Shown here piece by piece: positions 1-9,589 of a DNA stretch of 35,112 nucleotides. Positions within the stretch are counted from its first letter, which is position 1. Every line of letters starts with the position of its first letter. Both the position numbers and the translations under genes were made by a program. Origin of the DNA: Chara braunii (lineage: Eukaryota > Streptophyta > Charophyceae > Charales > Characeae); contig BFEA01000308.1 of NCBI GenBank assembly GCA_003427395.1, positions 1,237,032-1,272,143 of the forward strand, read 5' to 3'. The notes under the pieces are model-generated. The model was not told the origin of the DNA. It saw only the letters and a list, made by a program, of their open reading frames with translations, and made no database searches.

Positions 1-95
1 GACCTCCAGTTGTCCCACAGTTCCATCTGGGACATAGGAAACTGAACAGGACTCTCTGTGGGATAGGGCAACCTGGTGATGTGATGCCTCTCATC
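1..95. repeat. 95-bp segment duplicated at 4392-4486
   Basis: These bases are identical to 4392-4486. In this copy the sequence continues into ordinary DNA (acatgataaggg). In the other copy it stops at a Nextera mate-pair adapter junction. This copy is therefore likely the true locus, and the other a read fragment carried into the assembly. No coding signal is seen. Confidence 0.9.
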
Positions 96-159
96 ACATG
101 ATAAGGGCAAATCCTATGGCATGAAACATGAAGGCAAGTACTGAAAGCTGAAACTGGAA

Positions 160-162
<3 letters not shown>

Positions 163-242
<80 letters not shown>
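163..242. repeat. (AG)n microsatellite
   Basis: An uninterrupted dinucleotide tract of about 80 bases. Open frames across it encode only alternating Ser-Leu or Glu-Arg and are not genes. Confidence 0.97.
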
Positions 243-243
<1 letters not shown>

Positions 244-1358
244 CATGGACACAATAAAAGAGGAGGGAGGACAGGAGTGATGTGGTGTGCAAAAGCAGCA
301 GCGTGCACCAGACCTTAATGAGACAAGCCATCAGTGAGAAGCAGCACGCAACTAGAGGAGGACAAGAAGATGAAGGAAGACGATGAATGGTCCACAGAAA
401 TAGGGGTGCCAAGAGTAGGGATGATGAGGCATAGCGTCAAGGGAGACTTACATTGGGACTCTGTTAAATAACGAATGGACGATGGGCAGCACAGTGCCGT
501 ACAAAGCCCGAGCCCCTGCGGCAGGAGGACACATTTATGCAGGAATGATCAATAGATGCATTAAGAACGTTTTTTTTCCTTCCGTAAAGGAGAGTAGATG
601 CAGTAGAACTATAAAAAAATCAAAACTACAGATCCATGTACTGCACACTACAAATGACGGCTAGATTCATTAGAACTGTAAAAAAAATCAAAAGCACGGT
701 TCCATGTACTGCATACTGCAACTCACTGTCAGGCTTGTTTCTCTCTCTGAGACTTTCAGATATTTTGACTGCATGGTGACTGGTCCCGCGACACAATACC
801 GTTGGCCAACAAAGAACCTGTAATGAATCCAACTTTAGAAGCTCCCAATCAAATTCCACATGGGCTTACAACACTCAAATAAATGACAACAACCAAATTG
901 AGACAGCAATGAGCAACGAGACTGTGTGACGAAGACGGGAAAATGCACAGAAAGATCTAGTTTATACTCTTACTGAAGTGTAAGCCGGGTCTGGCGTAAC
1001 GGTCCCACCAGGCCAGGCTTCCAGTCTTGGGAAAAGGCTCGGCACAGGGGGTGCAGGCCCGGCAGAATCTGCTACATGCACCACGCATTTTTTTCCATGT
1101 GCATCGTCGTGAAACGGGTTTTGGAGAGTTTTCTACCGGCCTCCAACACAGCCGTTGGTCCGATGTGAGTTGTTCATACCCGGGGCTCGTGAAAGGTCCG
1201 TTCGATCCTGCTAGCGTGCTTTGCATTCGGTGCATTCGCTCTACCACGTTGAGGGGGAGTGAGCAAAAAGTCCGTGCCGGGTTTTTTCGATGCTGGGTGG
1301 GCTCGAAACTGGAAGAGTTACGGTGGAACATCGTGGGGTGGGGTCATGTGCGGGTGCC
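243..1358. other. No recognisable gene
   Basis: I see no domain-bearing ORF, RNA gene or transposon end here. There is a short internal repetition around 605-640 and 672-715: both contain aaaaatcaaaa followed by a variant of ccatgtactgca and a run of a/c-rich sequence. This suggests an old local duplication. Short ORFs in both strands overlap one another and carry no family signature. Confidence 0.5.
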
Positions 1359-1385
1359 GGGAACGATTGCCATGAGCTCTCTCTC

Positions 1386-1472
<87 letters not shown>
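1359..1472. repeat. Compound (CT)n(CA)n microsatellite with conserved leader
   Basis: A (CT)n tract (about 1377-1423) switches directly to (CA)n (about 1424-1472). It is preceded by gggaacgattgccatgag, a diverged version of the leader that precedes the CT tracts at 1743 and 1792. Confidence 0.95.
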
Positions 1473-1475
<3 letters not shown>

Positions 1476-1715
1476 GAGGGACGGTGCGGATGTGGGGGGC
1501 GCGAGTTTTTTGTGTGCTTCTATTCAGGGGCCATTTGGAGAGTGGCAGGAGGAGGTCGTGTGAGGTGGAGGACGAGGTTGTGCAAGTGGAAGGAGAAGGT
1601 CGGAAGAGGGGAAGGAAGAAGTTGTGAGGGGGAGAAGGACATCGTGCAAGTGGAGGAGGAGGTCGGAAGAGAGTTTGGAGGAGGTCGCATGAGGGAGAGG
1701 AGGAGGTTAAGAGGA
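1473..1715. repeat. Degenerate G/A-rich repeats
   Basis: A purine-rich stretch built from variants of a unit of roughly 30-50 bases. The words gtgcaagtggaggaggaggtcggaaga and its relatives recur as gtgcaagtggaagga, ggaggtcgtgtgagg and ggaggtcgcatgagg. Open frames across it are low-complexity Gly/Arg/Glu or Pro/Ser and are not believable proteins. Confidence 0.6.
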
Positions 1716-1787
1716 TGTGCAAGGGGAACGATCGCTGTGAACTCTCTCTCTCTCTCTCTCTCTATGTGCAAGGGGAACGATCGCTGT

Positions 1788-1866
<79 letters not shown>

Positions 1867-1867
1867 N

Positions 1868-1954
<87 letters not shown>
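1716..1954. repeat. Duplicated leader with (CT)n, N, (GT)n, (GA)n
   Basis: A leader beginning tgtgcaaggggaacgatc occurs at 1716 and again at 1765, 49 bases apart. Each copy runs into a CT tract. The second tract (about 1792-1866) ends at a single N (1867), followed by (GT)n (1868-1884) and (GA)n (1885-1954). The strand-asymmetric switch at an N suggests two contig ends joined inside a repeat. Confidence 0.9.
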
Positions 1955-1959
<5 letters not shown>

Positions 1960-2194
1960 AACCTCAATGGTAATGTTCACCAACGGGCTCGTGAGCACGG
2001 AACGCAGTCAATGTGTTCTTTTAAAAAAAACAGAAAACAAAAAAGAACTTCATGCTGCAGCCCCGTCCTGGTCGCGGTTGACGAGCCTACTGCTGGCGAT
2101 CGACTATATTTTATTTGTGATATTATTACTAATATTTACTATATACTTTTTCTTTTTTTTCCCCCCGTGCCTTAGGAAAGTTGCACTCTAAAAT

Positions 2195-2293
2195 TCATTC
2201 TACAAGGTACGTACCTAGTATTCAAATACAAGGTACCCCGTACCTTGTATTCGTATACAAGGTGCGTACCTTGTTTTCAGGGTAAGACGGTAG
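2195..2293. mobile_element. MITE-like palindromic element, right end preserved
   Basis: The right end reads cagggtaagacggta, matching the right terminal repeat of the MITEs at 13511 and 31886. Inside lie a perfect 12-base inverted repeat (aatacaaggtac at 2225-2236, gtaccttgtatt at 2240-2251) and near-palindromes of the form acaaggtacgtacct. The sister elements use acgcatatgcgt as palindromic core instead. The left terminal repeat is not recognisable, so the left border is approximate. Confidence 0.5.
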
Positions 2294-3285
2294 TATGAGT
2301 ATGCCTCAATTTATCATACTCCCGTCCAACATGTCCTGCAAACAAAACACGAAAGAAAGATTGAACATAGCAAAACAGAGTGTGATCTTTCGAGTGTGCG
2401 TTTTACTTATTATTCGCGTAACTTTTCATCAAGATCATTGCAGATTTGTCATATCTAGAGCGTTTCTTCTGTGCTCTTTGTTTCCCTCTCTTTTTCAGTT
2501 TATTTTTGTTCAAACCTTCTGCCCCAAGGTCCTTCGCAACATCTGTTACAATTGGGACAACATTAAAAAAAAAAAAAAGGGAACAACATAGAGAAGATTG
2601 GCAAGGCCACTGTGAAAGGATGACGCACATAATATGTGAGCACATGCATGCCATTACCACAGAGGTAAGGAGCTTGACCAGCAGACCTGCTGTGACTGGC
2701 ATTTCCTGTGGGCTTTGTGTTGGTGCTCAGGACGTGTGCGGGAAGTTCTCCAGATCAGAATCATCATATTCAACTTCTGCTGACATTGTTGAACAATGTT
2801 TTGAATAGAAAGAAACATTGGTTGACAGGATGGAGAATGCAGCGGGTGAATCGTCCTTGGCCGCAAAGGGAACATGCTATGTAATACATGCTCAATCGAG
2901 CGATGTATTGGGATCCACGGATCCGCGAAGTGATAAAAAGGACTTGAATGGACAATGCAACGTCAGCAAAGCCTGAACAAGCAATGCACATCCAGATACA
3001 TACGAAAATAGCATAACATGGCGCAACGGACGACTCAAAGATATGACCTGATCTGTCAGATACTGATGCGACACCCCATCATACACCACACATGCGAGAG
3101 AGGGGGGAGGGACCGCATACATGGAAGAAAGGTCCCTCCTTGAGCACGCACATGGGGAGATACCACGGACAAGGAGATGAGGGGGAGGCGAGACGAAGAT
3201 GGAGGTGAGTGAGAAGACCAAGATCGCGATAGCGAAGTCCAAAAATAGTATCCCTGCCGAATGTCCAATCAATGTCTGCCACAAA
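2294..3285. other. No recognisable gene
   Basis: This contains an A-run (about 2565-2577) and several short overlapping ORFs on both strands, none with a recognisable domain. I see no transposon termini or structural RNA. Confidence 0.5.
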
Positions 3286-4155
3286 ATGTCGAATCAGATC
3301 CTGGGCCTAATGGCCCAATGTAACCTCTGCCTGTAACCTCTCTCTCTCTCTATCTCACTGAAAGAAGAAGAAGAAGAAGAAGAAGAAGAAGAAGAAGAAG
3401 AAGAAGAAGAAGAAGAAGAAGAAGAAGAAGAAGAGAGGAGGAAGGAGGAAGGAGAGATGGAAGGCAGGACTAAGAAGGTGTCGTCCTCCTCACTGTCTCA
3501 CCTGCAGGTAACTGCCGCCATGTACTAACTGCCGCCGGCGTCCCTCTCTGTGCAGGTCGCTGGCGTGGAGTCCAGCTATGGCGGCCAGGTAAGTACCGCC
3601 TCAGCAGATATGGCCTCCGCCTCACCTCCTACCTACGCCTCTACACCTTAGCGTAGCGCTGTGTCGCGCTGCTCCAGCAGCGTGGCGCCCAAGAAGTGAG
3701 CTACTCGAACTGTGTCCCCGCCCTGGCCAGGCCCAGCTATAAGTAGCGCTGGGCTTCACTGGTGTGCCTCTGGTCCTTGGACTGAAACGACCTGCCTGGG
3801 TCCCTACCAGACGTCCAGGCCTCCCTGCTGATGCAGCAGGGAGTGTCCGCTATTGGACGAACACGAACCTGGCCCAAATGGGCCTGACTACGAACGAAGA
3901 AGGCCCAAAACGTGTTCTTTGTCCGAACAGACCGAAAGTCTGTTTGGACGAACTGCAAGTCCGAAACAACGCCTGAACAGACAAAAATAGGACAGCAAAT
4001 AAATAAATAAATAAATGCTGCCTCAAATCGAATCCCGAGGCCCAAAGGCCGGCCGTGGGCCTCCAGGGCGCATGTCCGAGGGGCATGCGGCCTGGGGGGG
4101 GCCAGCAACCATCGGGCCCCCAAAATGGAGCCCGTGTGCAGGCTCAGAATGTAAC
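3286..4155 (+). mobile_element. LTR-like dispersed repeat with splice-donor motif
   Basis: The layout matches the repeats at 9.6 and 26.0 kb. A start near aatgtcgaatcagatcc resembles aatgtcgagtcgggatcc at 26.0 kb. A (GAA)n tract (3363-3435) follows, then agctatggcggccaggtaagta with CAG|GTAAGT at 3586-3594. Next come a C/T-rich stretch, a TATA-like word (ctataagtagcgctgggc, about 3737) and gcctgg/gggcct-rich sequence, ending near aatgtaaca (4155). TGT...ACA ends would suit an LTR, but no target duplication was found and both borders are inferred. No coding sequence is present. Confidence 0.4.
3363..3435. repeat. (GAA)n microsatellite
   Basis: A nearly pure trinucleotide tract inside the LTR-like repeat. 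Similar GAA tracts occur at the equivalent place in the solo LTRs at 21.3 and 28.85 kb. Confidence 0.95.
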
Positions 4156-4391
4156 ACTATGTCTGGGCCTGGAGGTGCTTACAATGGGGGAAGGAGGAGC
4201 ATTAGCTTTCTATCCCATTGTGAACCGTTCTTAAAGTCGTTTAACCGGTTCAGCTGGCGGCTTACACCACTTTGCACCGAACTCACCTTTTACATGCCCA
4301 TTTACACCTCGTCGTCACCAACAACACATTGGCAGGAGGCATGTCTCGTTGTCGTGGAATGTCGGAAACCTCCAACATGAACCATTGCCTG
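4156..4391. other. No recognisable gene
   Basis: Short stretch between the LTR-like repeat and the duplicated 95-bp block; nothing recognisable. It lies to the left of a suspected misjoin, so its neighbourhood may not be genuine. Confidence 0.5.
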
Positions 4392-4486
4392 GACCTCCAG
4401 TTGTCCCACAGTTCCATCTGGGACATAGGAAACTGAACAGGACTCTCTGTGGGATAGGGCAACCTGGTGATGTGATGCCTCTCATC
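4392..4486. repeat. Second copy of the 1-95 segment
   Basis: Identical over 95 bases to the start of the window. Its right edge coincides exactly with the first base of the adapter junction, so the duplicate was probably introduced by a chimeric mate-pair read and not by the genome. Confidence 0.9.
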
Positions 4487-4524
4487 CTGTCTCTTATACA
4501 CATCTAGATGTGTATAAGAGACAG
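4487..4524. other. Nextera mate-pair junction adapter (assembly artefact)
   Basis: Two 19-base Tn5 mosaic ends lie head to head: ctgtctcttatacacatct at 4487-4505, and its exact reverse complement agatgtgtataagagacag at 4506-4524. This is the known circularisation junction of Nextera mate-pair libraries. It is not native DNA. The minus-strand ORF crossing it reads the well-known adapter peptide SYTHLDVYKRQ and is not a gene. Confidence 0.97.
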
Positions 4525-4527
4525 ACA

Positions 4528-4722
4528 TAGGGCCTGCAGGCCCTCGTTTTCTGATTTAGGCTGAAACGACACAGGGCCTGTAGGCCCTTGTTTTCAGGCT
4601 TTCAGGCTGAAAACGACACAGGGCCTGTAGGCCCTTGTTTTCAGGGTTTTAGGCTGAAAACAACACGGGGCCTGTAGGCCCTTGTTTTCAGGCTTTCAGG
4701 CTGAAAACAACACGGGCCTGAA
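4528..4722. repeat. Minisatellite, about 48-bp unit, four copies
   Basis: The unit runs gggcctgtaggccc-ttgttttcaggcttt-caggctgaaaacgacaca, in about four diverged copies. A related array lies at 26640-26806. It begins immediately after the adapter junction, so copy number and left edge are unreliable. Confidence 0.9.
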
Positions 4723-4809
4723 AATGGCCCATGCAGCCTGTTGCAGGCGCAGCATGTAACACCTATGCAGGAAGTGAACGTTTCTCGCCAGCTGATGGCG
4801 CAGTAATTT
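4723..4809. other. LTR-end-like sequence
   Basis: The stretch gcaggcgcagcatgtaacacctatg resembles gcaggctcagaatgtaacactatg at 4138-4160. It may be the end of an LTR-like repeat that landed in, or next to, the integrase relic starting at about 4810. Confidence 0.35.
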
Positions 4810-5180
4810 GGGCCATGGCATGTCCTAGACATTGTGGGTTCTGACCTTGATGGTCAATCATACGTCATCCGCGTTCCACCTCATGCCTCCAAAATCCTTC
4901 CGTCTGCAGAATGGGATGAGTTTCCTTCAAGGAGACCCATCCATGGATGGATACGTGGACATCGACCAGATCATAGAGTATAGAATCATGTCGTACGTAA
5001 GTCTGTCAATAGAGGACGACCACACAAAACAACAAATGCAGTACCGGGTCGCTTTCAGGCATCATACGGATCCGAAAGACTATAGGTGGTTTGCTAGGGA
5101 GGAGCTGATGAAGACAGCGCCTCAAGTCCTATCTACGTATGGGAGAATGCTGAAGGGAAAACAACGGGTAGTCAATTAAG
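4810..5180 (+). pseudogene. Ty3/gypsy integrase C-terminus and chromodomain, relic
   Basis: The first frame (from 4810) reads GPWHVLDIVG, then a stretch equivalent to the GPW-VLD motif of the integrase C-terminal module in the element at 14.9-19.9 kb (GPWQVLDVKG there). The frame then shifts. The second frame (4832-5179) reads YVDIDQIIEYRIM and later RWFAREELMKTAPQVLSTYG. This aligns with YDIDRIVAEDAFL and RWVPREELIQTAPHIVSYYE of the 19.7-kb chromodomain. In chromoviruses this region follows the catalytic core and is thought to guide insertion by binding chromatin. Upstream pol is absent and the frameshift makes it non-functional. A purine-rich stretch (ggaaggggaggg, about 5202-5215) follows the stop, where a polypurine tract would be expected. 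The homology call is firm; the family name beyond Ty3/gypsy is not. Confidence 0.75.
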
Positions 5181-5217
5181 GAACTCTCAGAGGACTATCG
5201 TATCGGAAGGGGAGGGA

Positions 5218-6130
5218 GTGTGGAGCATAAGGGCCCTTGCGCCTGCTGGAAACTGTCTGCGCCCGCCCTAAGTGAAGGTGGGCCTGCTCAAAATCGAAGG
5301 GGCCCATGCTGAGGTTGTTTGCTGCGTGCAGCATCTTCAACCAACCGGTAGCCCAGCCAGTTGAAGATCTTGGAGCCCTAGCAGAGATGCTGAGGCCAGG
5401 GCACTTACAGTTGAGCCCCAGGCACATTGTGGAAGGGCCCTGGGCGCAGCTACTGGGACAGAGGCCGCCCAGCCAGAGCCTGCCTCGCCCAGACAGGACA
5501 GAAAGCAAGTTAGGCTCACTCACTTACACATTCTGGCTGGCTGGACGGCAGCACTGCTGCTGAAGCGCTGTCTTGCTGGACAAGAGTCAGGCCAGGTGGA
5601 AGAAGGGTGCTGGCGGGGCGGGACTGTGGAAGGGCACAGCATCCATAGCCAGGCTGCTGTTCCCATAGTCGGAGGAGGTTGAGCGGAGGTCCATGGGCGC
5701 GGGACTGTGGAAGGGAAGACAGGGAGAGAAGGCGATGTGAGGAGGTGCGTACCTGGTGATGAGGAGCAGGCCGCTTCGTTCGGAGTCTTCATTCGTCATC
5801 GGGCTGCTGTACTTCATGGAAGACCTGTTGTAGACAGGAAGTCTAGGTCGATAGGAGCTGTCTGGTTGTAATCTGGGCACCGAGCACCATATTAGGAGAG
5901 CGACATCGTTGACATCGGAATTGGCAGCGAGAAGAGGGCGTCATTATCATTTGACTTCAATGCTTCGCTCTTGCTTATTCGGTGTTATCTGGTGGTGCAA
6001 TCTGCTTTCAGTTCGGGCTGAAAGATATCTGGATCTCTATGGAACGCTGCAACTTGGTTTATCGTCATTCATAATCGTCCATTTCCGTGCATCTGCTAAG
6101 CTTTATGGCATAAAGTGGGAGCATGTAACA
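5218..6130. mobile_element. LTR-like repeat next to the integrase relic
   Basis: It starts tgtggagcataaggg directly after a purine-rich tract and ends gagcatgtaaca, so it has TG...CA ends and is about 913 bp. Parts of 5250-5460 align with 6300-6530, for example ccctaagtgaaggtgggcctgc against gcctaagtgaagacgggcctgc, and acagttgagcccc against acagttgagccc. On the minus strand it carries accaggtacgcacc, a degenerate version of the donor word of the family, which argues that the repeat reads on the minus strand. Orientation and identity as the 3' LTR of the relic therefore conflict. No flanking duplication was seen. No credible coding sequence. Confidence 0.4.
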
Positions 6131-6269
6131 GCCACCACTTTGACAACAATTTGTTAGCTTATCCGTCAAAGATCTGCAATCTCAATCCATAAGGAATACT
6201 TATTCATTTGAATGATTTACTCAATAATAATTATTTTGCGAGGATTGAGCTCTCGCAAGGCCCTTCTCC
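6131..6269. other. Spacer between two LTR-like repeats
   Basis: A/T-rich sequence with no recognisable feature. Confidence 0.5.
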
Positions 6270-7230
6270 GGCATACACACGTTCTGGGCTAGGCCCCCAG
6301 CAAGCCTCATGCCCGGCCTAAGTGAAGACGGGCCTGCATATTCGTGTGAGGCTCACTTTTGCCATTTTCCGTATGTGGCCCATAATGTGGGGGTATCAGA
6401 CAGTTGCAGCACGCCAGTTGGTTACAGGGCAACATGAGCCTTCGCTGGCTCTTTCCAGAAGCAGCAGCTGTGTCGTACAGTTGAGCCCAGGGCTCATTCG
6501 GTTCAGGCCCTGGGCACACGCATTCAGAGGTGGACATGTCAAGCAGCGGCCACGGACCAATGAGGAAGCAGCTCCTTCGTCACACATGCCACGAGCCAAT
6601 GGGATTGCAGCGAACACCTGGAGCCTCATGGGCTACCTGGATGTGCCTAACTGCACAGGGCCCAGGCCAGCATCTGAAACTCGGCCTGGACGCAGATACT
6701 GCGGCCTGACTGGAAGCTACTGAGATGAGTTGAAGCTAAGTACCAGGCCTTGACATTCCGAAGCAAGCAGGCCATGGGCATGTGGTACCAGTACCAAGTC
6801 AAGCCACAAGAAGCAGAGGCTGGGACGAGTTGAAGCTCAGTCGAAGTCAATATAAGGACTGGCCAGCCACATTTTGGACAGATTGCTCATTCGCGAGAAG
6901 TTAGGAAGTGCTGCTGAAGCACTTGTGCGCTATCCGCAAGTAGCATGCGCGCGAGAGCCCTGCTGGGCAGCACTGCACTGAGAGGGAAGACGGCCATAGC
7001 CGCATAAGTTAATAGTAGGGATAGAGCTGGGTAGCACCGGATGTATTCAGAGTCGAGATTCTCAAGTAGGGAGACAGTAAGAGGAAGAGAGAATGAGCAC
7101 ATGCATGAAGAAGAGAGAGAGATAGATAGAGAGAGAGGGAGGCAGAGAAAGAAGAGAGTCACTTACCTTGGATGAGGATGCTGGAATCGGGTTGCTGAAC
7201 TCTGCGCTGATGAGCGCTTGGTGACAGGAA
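6270..7230 (-). mobile_element. LTR-like dispersed repeat, minus strand
   Basis: Read on the minus strand it shows, in order: ccaaggtaagtgac (donor at 7161-7166), a CT-rich microsatellite (about 7085-7150), ggctatggccg, then gcgcacaagtgcttcagca, and ccttatattg as a TATA-like word near 6855. The same order, including gcgcacaagtgctt-cagca-cttcc and ttatactgctggcc, occurs on the plus strand at 14.0-14.4 kb. Its far end aligns with the repeat at 5.25-5.46 kb. Borders are approximate and no target duplication is evident. Confidence 0.45.
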
Positions 7231-7569
7231 CTCCGAACTGCTTAATGTGATAATCTGTTGGGATATCTAAGCTGCGCTTAGTCTGGTCTTTGCATCTCTG
7301 GCCTCCAGTGTGGACTTCGTGTGATCTCTTATTGTGTGTGAATGTGTATGCGCTCATGGTCACGAGCTGGTGCAACTTGCAGTCTAGATACGGGGATAAT
7401 GACAGGCCATTCTACTCGGGTGAAGACGGGAGGGCAATCTTTTTTTTGGCAGGCCCAAACCTCTGAGCTGTGGAATGCTGTGACACAGGTAGGAGCAAGC
7501 GATCAATGTTCTGTGCATGAGAAGTGTTGATTCATTGTCATTCTGGGTTTCAACTTTCAGGCTTAGTCT

Positions 7570-7573
<4 letters not shown>
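7231..7573. other. No recognisable gene
   Basis: Between the LTR-like repeat and the LINE poly(A) end. Contains only short ORFs without family signature. Confidence 0.5.
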
Positions 7574-7602
<29 letters not shown>

Positions 7603-8306
7603 CAAGACGAAACCTTATGGTTCCATCTCTTTTTCCATTCTGGCGAGCGTCAGTTCGGTTCCTATTCCACTGGCAAGTCTGAAAATATTACAACAAGTAC
7701 TCGCCCACGCTCCTCCCCGTCATGGTGTGGAGGCTCGAAGGACAGCATTGATTACTTCCTGCAGGAAGGATGTACCACCCTTCACCCCTGCCTAAGTTAG
7801 CCTGTTCTGCTGGGGTTCTGTTCTTGACCTGCATTTGGTGCTTACAACCTAAACCCTCTCTTAATGCTTCTTTGTCTATAGCCTGTCCTTGGCGGTTGTT
7901 TCTATATCATTGCTGTTGTTCACACCTGTTGTGGTTGCTGGGGCTGGGGAAAGTTCCGGGTATCGTTTGAAAATGGGGGGGGAACTTTTTGAACTCCGGT
8001 GAAGGCTTTCTTGGTAGGGTGGGTGTTGAGGCTTGGGGGGTGGCTCGGTTGGGGGATTTGGATAGGCGTTGTGTATTGGGTAATATAACGAAAGAGTGGG
8101 GGAGAGGAGGAAGGGGGGAAATAGTTGGAGGGTGTGGTGGTGTGTAAGCTGTTGTTTAGGAGTGGGGGGTGAAGGGGGGGGAGAGCAGTGCGTACAATGC
8201 CGAGAGAGGGATATTTACCTACGCGGTTGTGGGTTAGTGTTGGGTGGTTGGTTTGGGGTTGCTAGTGTGTGGGTTGGGGGAGTTGTATAGGCGTTTTGTG
8301 TCTGTG
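7574..8306 (-). mobile_element. LINE 3' UTR and poly(A) tail
   Basis: On the minus strand this follows the LINE ORF stop and ends in a run of 29 A (plus-strand T at 7574-7602). The last 180 bases match the 3' ends at 22747-22972 and, more weakly, 27470-27566 and 11180-11290. The shared words include cttaggcaggggt, ggaagtaatcaat, cttgccagtggaataggaac and ccagaatgga. The upstream part is strongly G/T-rich on the plus strand. A long 3' UTR ending in poly(A) is standard for target-primed LINE insertions. Confidence 0.8.
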
Positions 8307-9235
8307 TTATAACTGGCCAATTTTGTTACATGTACCAAGAAGACCATTGCCTAGTTCAGAGGCTAAGAACTTTTTGATTATTTCGTTTTTTTTGTCGAGG
8401 TCTGTTAGGAGTTGATTGAGTTGTTTCTTCCAGAGGGCGTGGATTTCGGCGTCTATTCGTTGTTTGATGATGACGACTGGGTTTCCTGAGATGGTGAGAC
8501 GGTCATCGAAGGTGTTATCGCATCTATTTGTCCATATTGCCCAGACGCTGCTTTTCTTGATTTGAGAGGAGAGGAAGGCCTCGGAGCCTTTGAGCGGGGG
8601 AGATTGTTTGAGGTCAACGAATAGTGTGGCTGGGTTGATTAGAAGGGGAGAGCCTGATATTTTGTTCCATGATGGTTCTAAAGCTTGCCAGAGGGATCTA
8701 GACTTTGGGCAATCTATGAAACAATGGTTTAGGGATTCAGGGGTATCGAGGTTGCATACCTTGCACCATGAGTCCTGTTCTGTTCTGTTTTCGTGATTGC
8801 GTCTGCTGGCCAACCATTGGTTCACCGGAACTACTCTGTGTAGGCTATTAGCCATCTCAGACTGGCTAGCTTCACCGGTCTTGTGGAGAAGATTGGGTGT
8901 GCGTTGGCTAGTTGTGGTTCCTCCTTTGTCCACCTATTGCATAGCGTGTTGGATATAGATACGAGTCTGGTGAAGAGTCGATATCCTAGATTGGGTGTGT
9001 AGTCAGTTAGCTTACATAGGTTTGGGATGAGGGTGGAACCTGAAGTGGGGTTCCATGTCCATTCCGTTGGGTCGATCTCTAGGTGACAGATGCTAATGGG
9101 GAGTTTATAAACTCTTTTTCTTTCTCCTTCTATGATTCTGATTGTTCTCAGGTTGTTGGTTTTGAATGCTCCTCCTGCTCTGCTTTTTGCATTGATGTAG
9201 CTTACCGGGCTTCTTTTTTTTTTTTCCCTGGTTCC
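8307..9235 (-). pseudogene. LINE ORF2 C-terminus with RT zinc-binding domain
   Basis: The minus-strand frame 8933-8307 (208 aa) carries a zinc-binding signature of the type found after the reverse transcriptase of plant non-LTR retrotransposons: CKVC (residues 57-60), then LNHCFIDC with His70 and Cys75, followed by a conserved Trp (SLWQAL). A second minus-strand frame upstream (about 9235-8870, containing LGYRLFTRLVSISNTLCNRW) probably belongs to the same ORF, separated by a frameshift. The reverse transcriptase and endonuclease domains are missing, so the copy is 5'-truncated. That is the usual outcome of incomplete reverse transcription. The 5' edge is uncertain, near an A-rich stretch at about 9217-9230 and a GC-rich block. 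The fragment cannot transpose alone. Confidence 0.8.
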
Positions 9236-9410
9236 TGTAGGGTGTATATCATACTTGCGGCGCACTGGTGCGGTGCGCGATGCGGTGCGGTGCGCCCTGC
9301 GGAATGCGCGCGGTGACACTGCCCGCGCACGAGGTGCGCCGTGCGCGCAGCGCATGGGGACGCGCTACCCCTGCAAGGGTGCGCCCTGTGCGCCATGCCA
9401 TTTTTCGGCG

Positions 9411-9414
<4 letters not shown>
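9236..9414. other. GC-rich low-complexity block
   Basis: Dense in gcgc and tgcgc words, for example gcgatgcggtgcggtgcgcc. It lies between the LINE fragment and the microsatellite. Base composition differs sharply from the neighbours. No gene recognised. Confidence 0.5.
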
Positions 9415-9504
<90 letters not shown>

Positions 9505-9505
9505 N

Positions 9506-9549
<44 letters not shown>
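9415..9549. repeat. Compound (GT)n(GA)n N (CT)n microsatellite
   Basis: (GT)n to about 9474 and (GA)n to 9504, then a single N (9505) and (CT)n to 9549. GA followed by CT across one N makes a perfect inverted structure and may be an assembly join. Confidence 0.95.
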
Positions 9550-9551
<2 letters not shown>

Positions 9552-9589
9552 TGATACCAGATACTGACGATGCAAAGGTGTTGCCTTGA

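Noticed and set aside
1290-1973. ORFs of up to 227 aa across CT/CA/GT/GA tracts
   Set aside because: Dinucleotide repeats without stop codons; composition is only Ser-Leu, His-Thr, Glu-Arg and Cys-Val dipeptides and the sequence crosses an N.
4283-4528. Minus-strand ORF of 81 aa beginning SVSYTHLDVYKRQ
   Set aside because: The N-terminus is the translated Nextera adapter, a known contaminant peptide; the rest has no domain.
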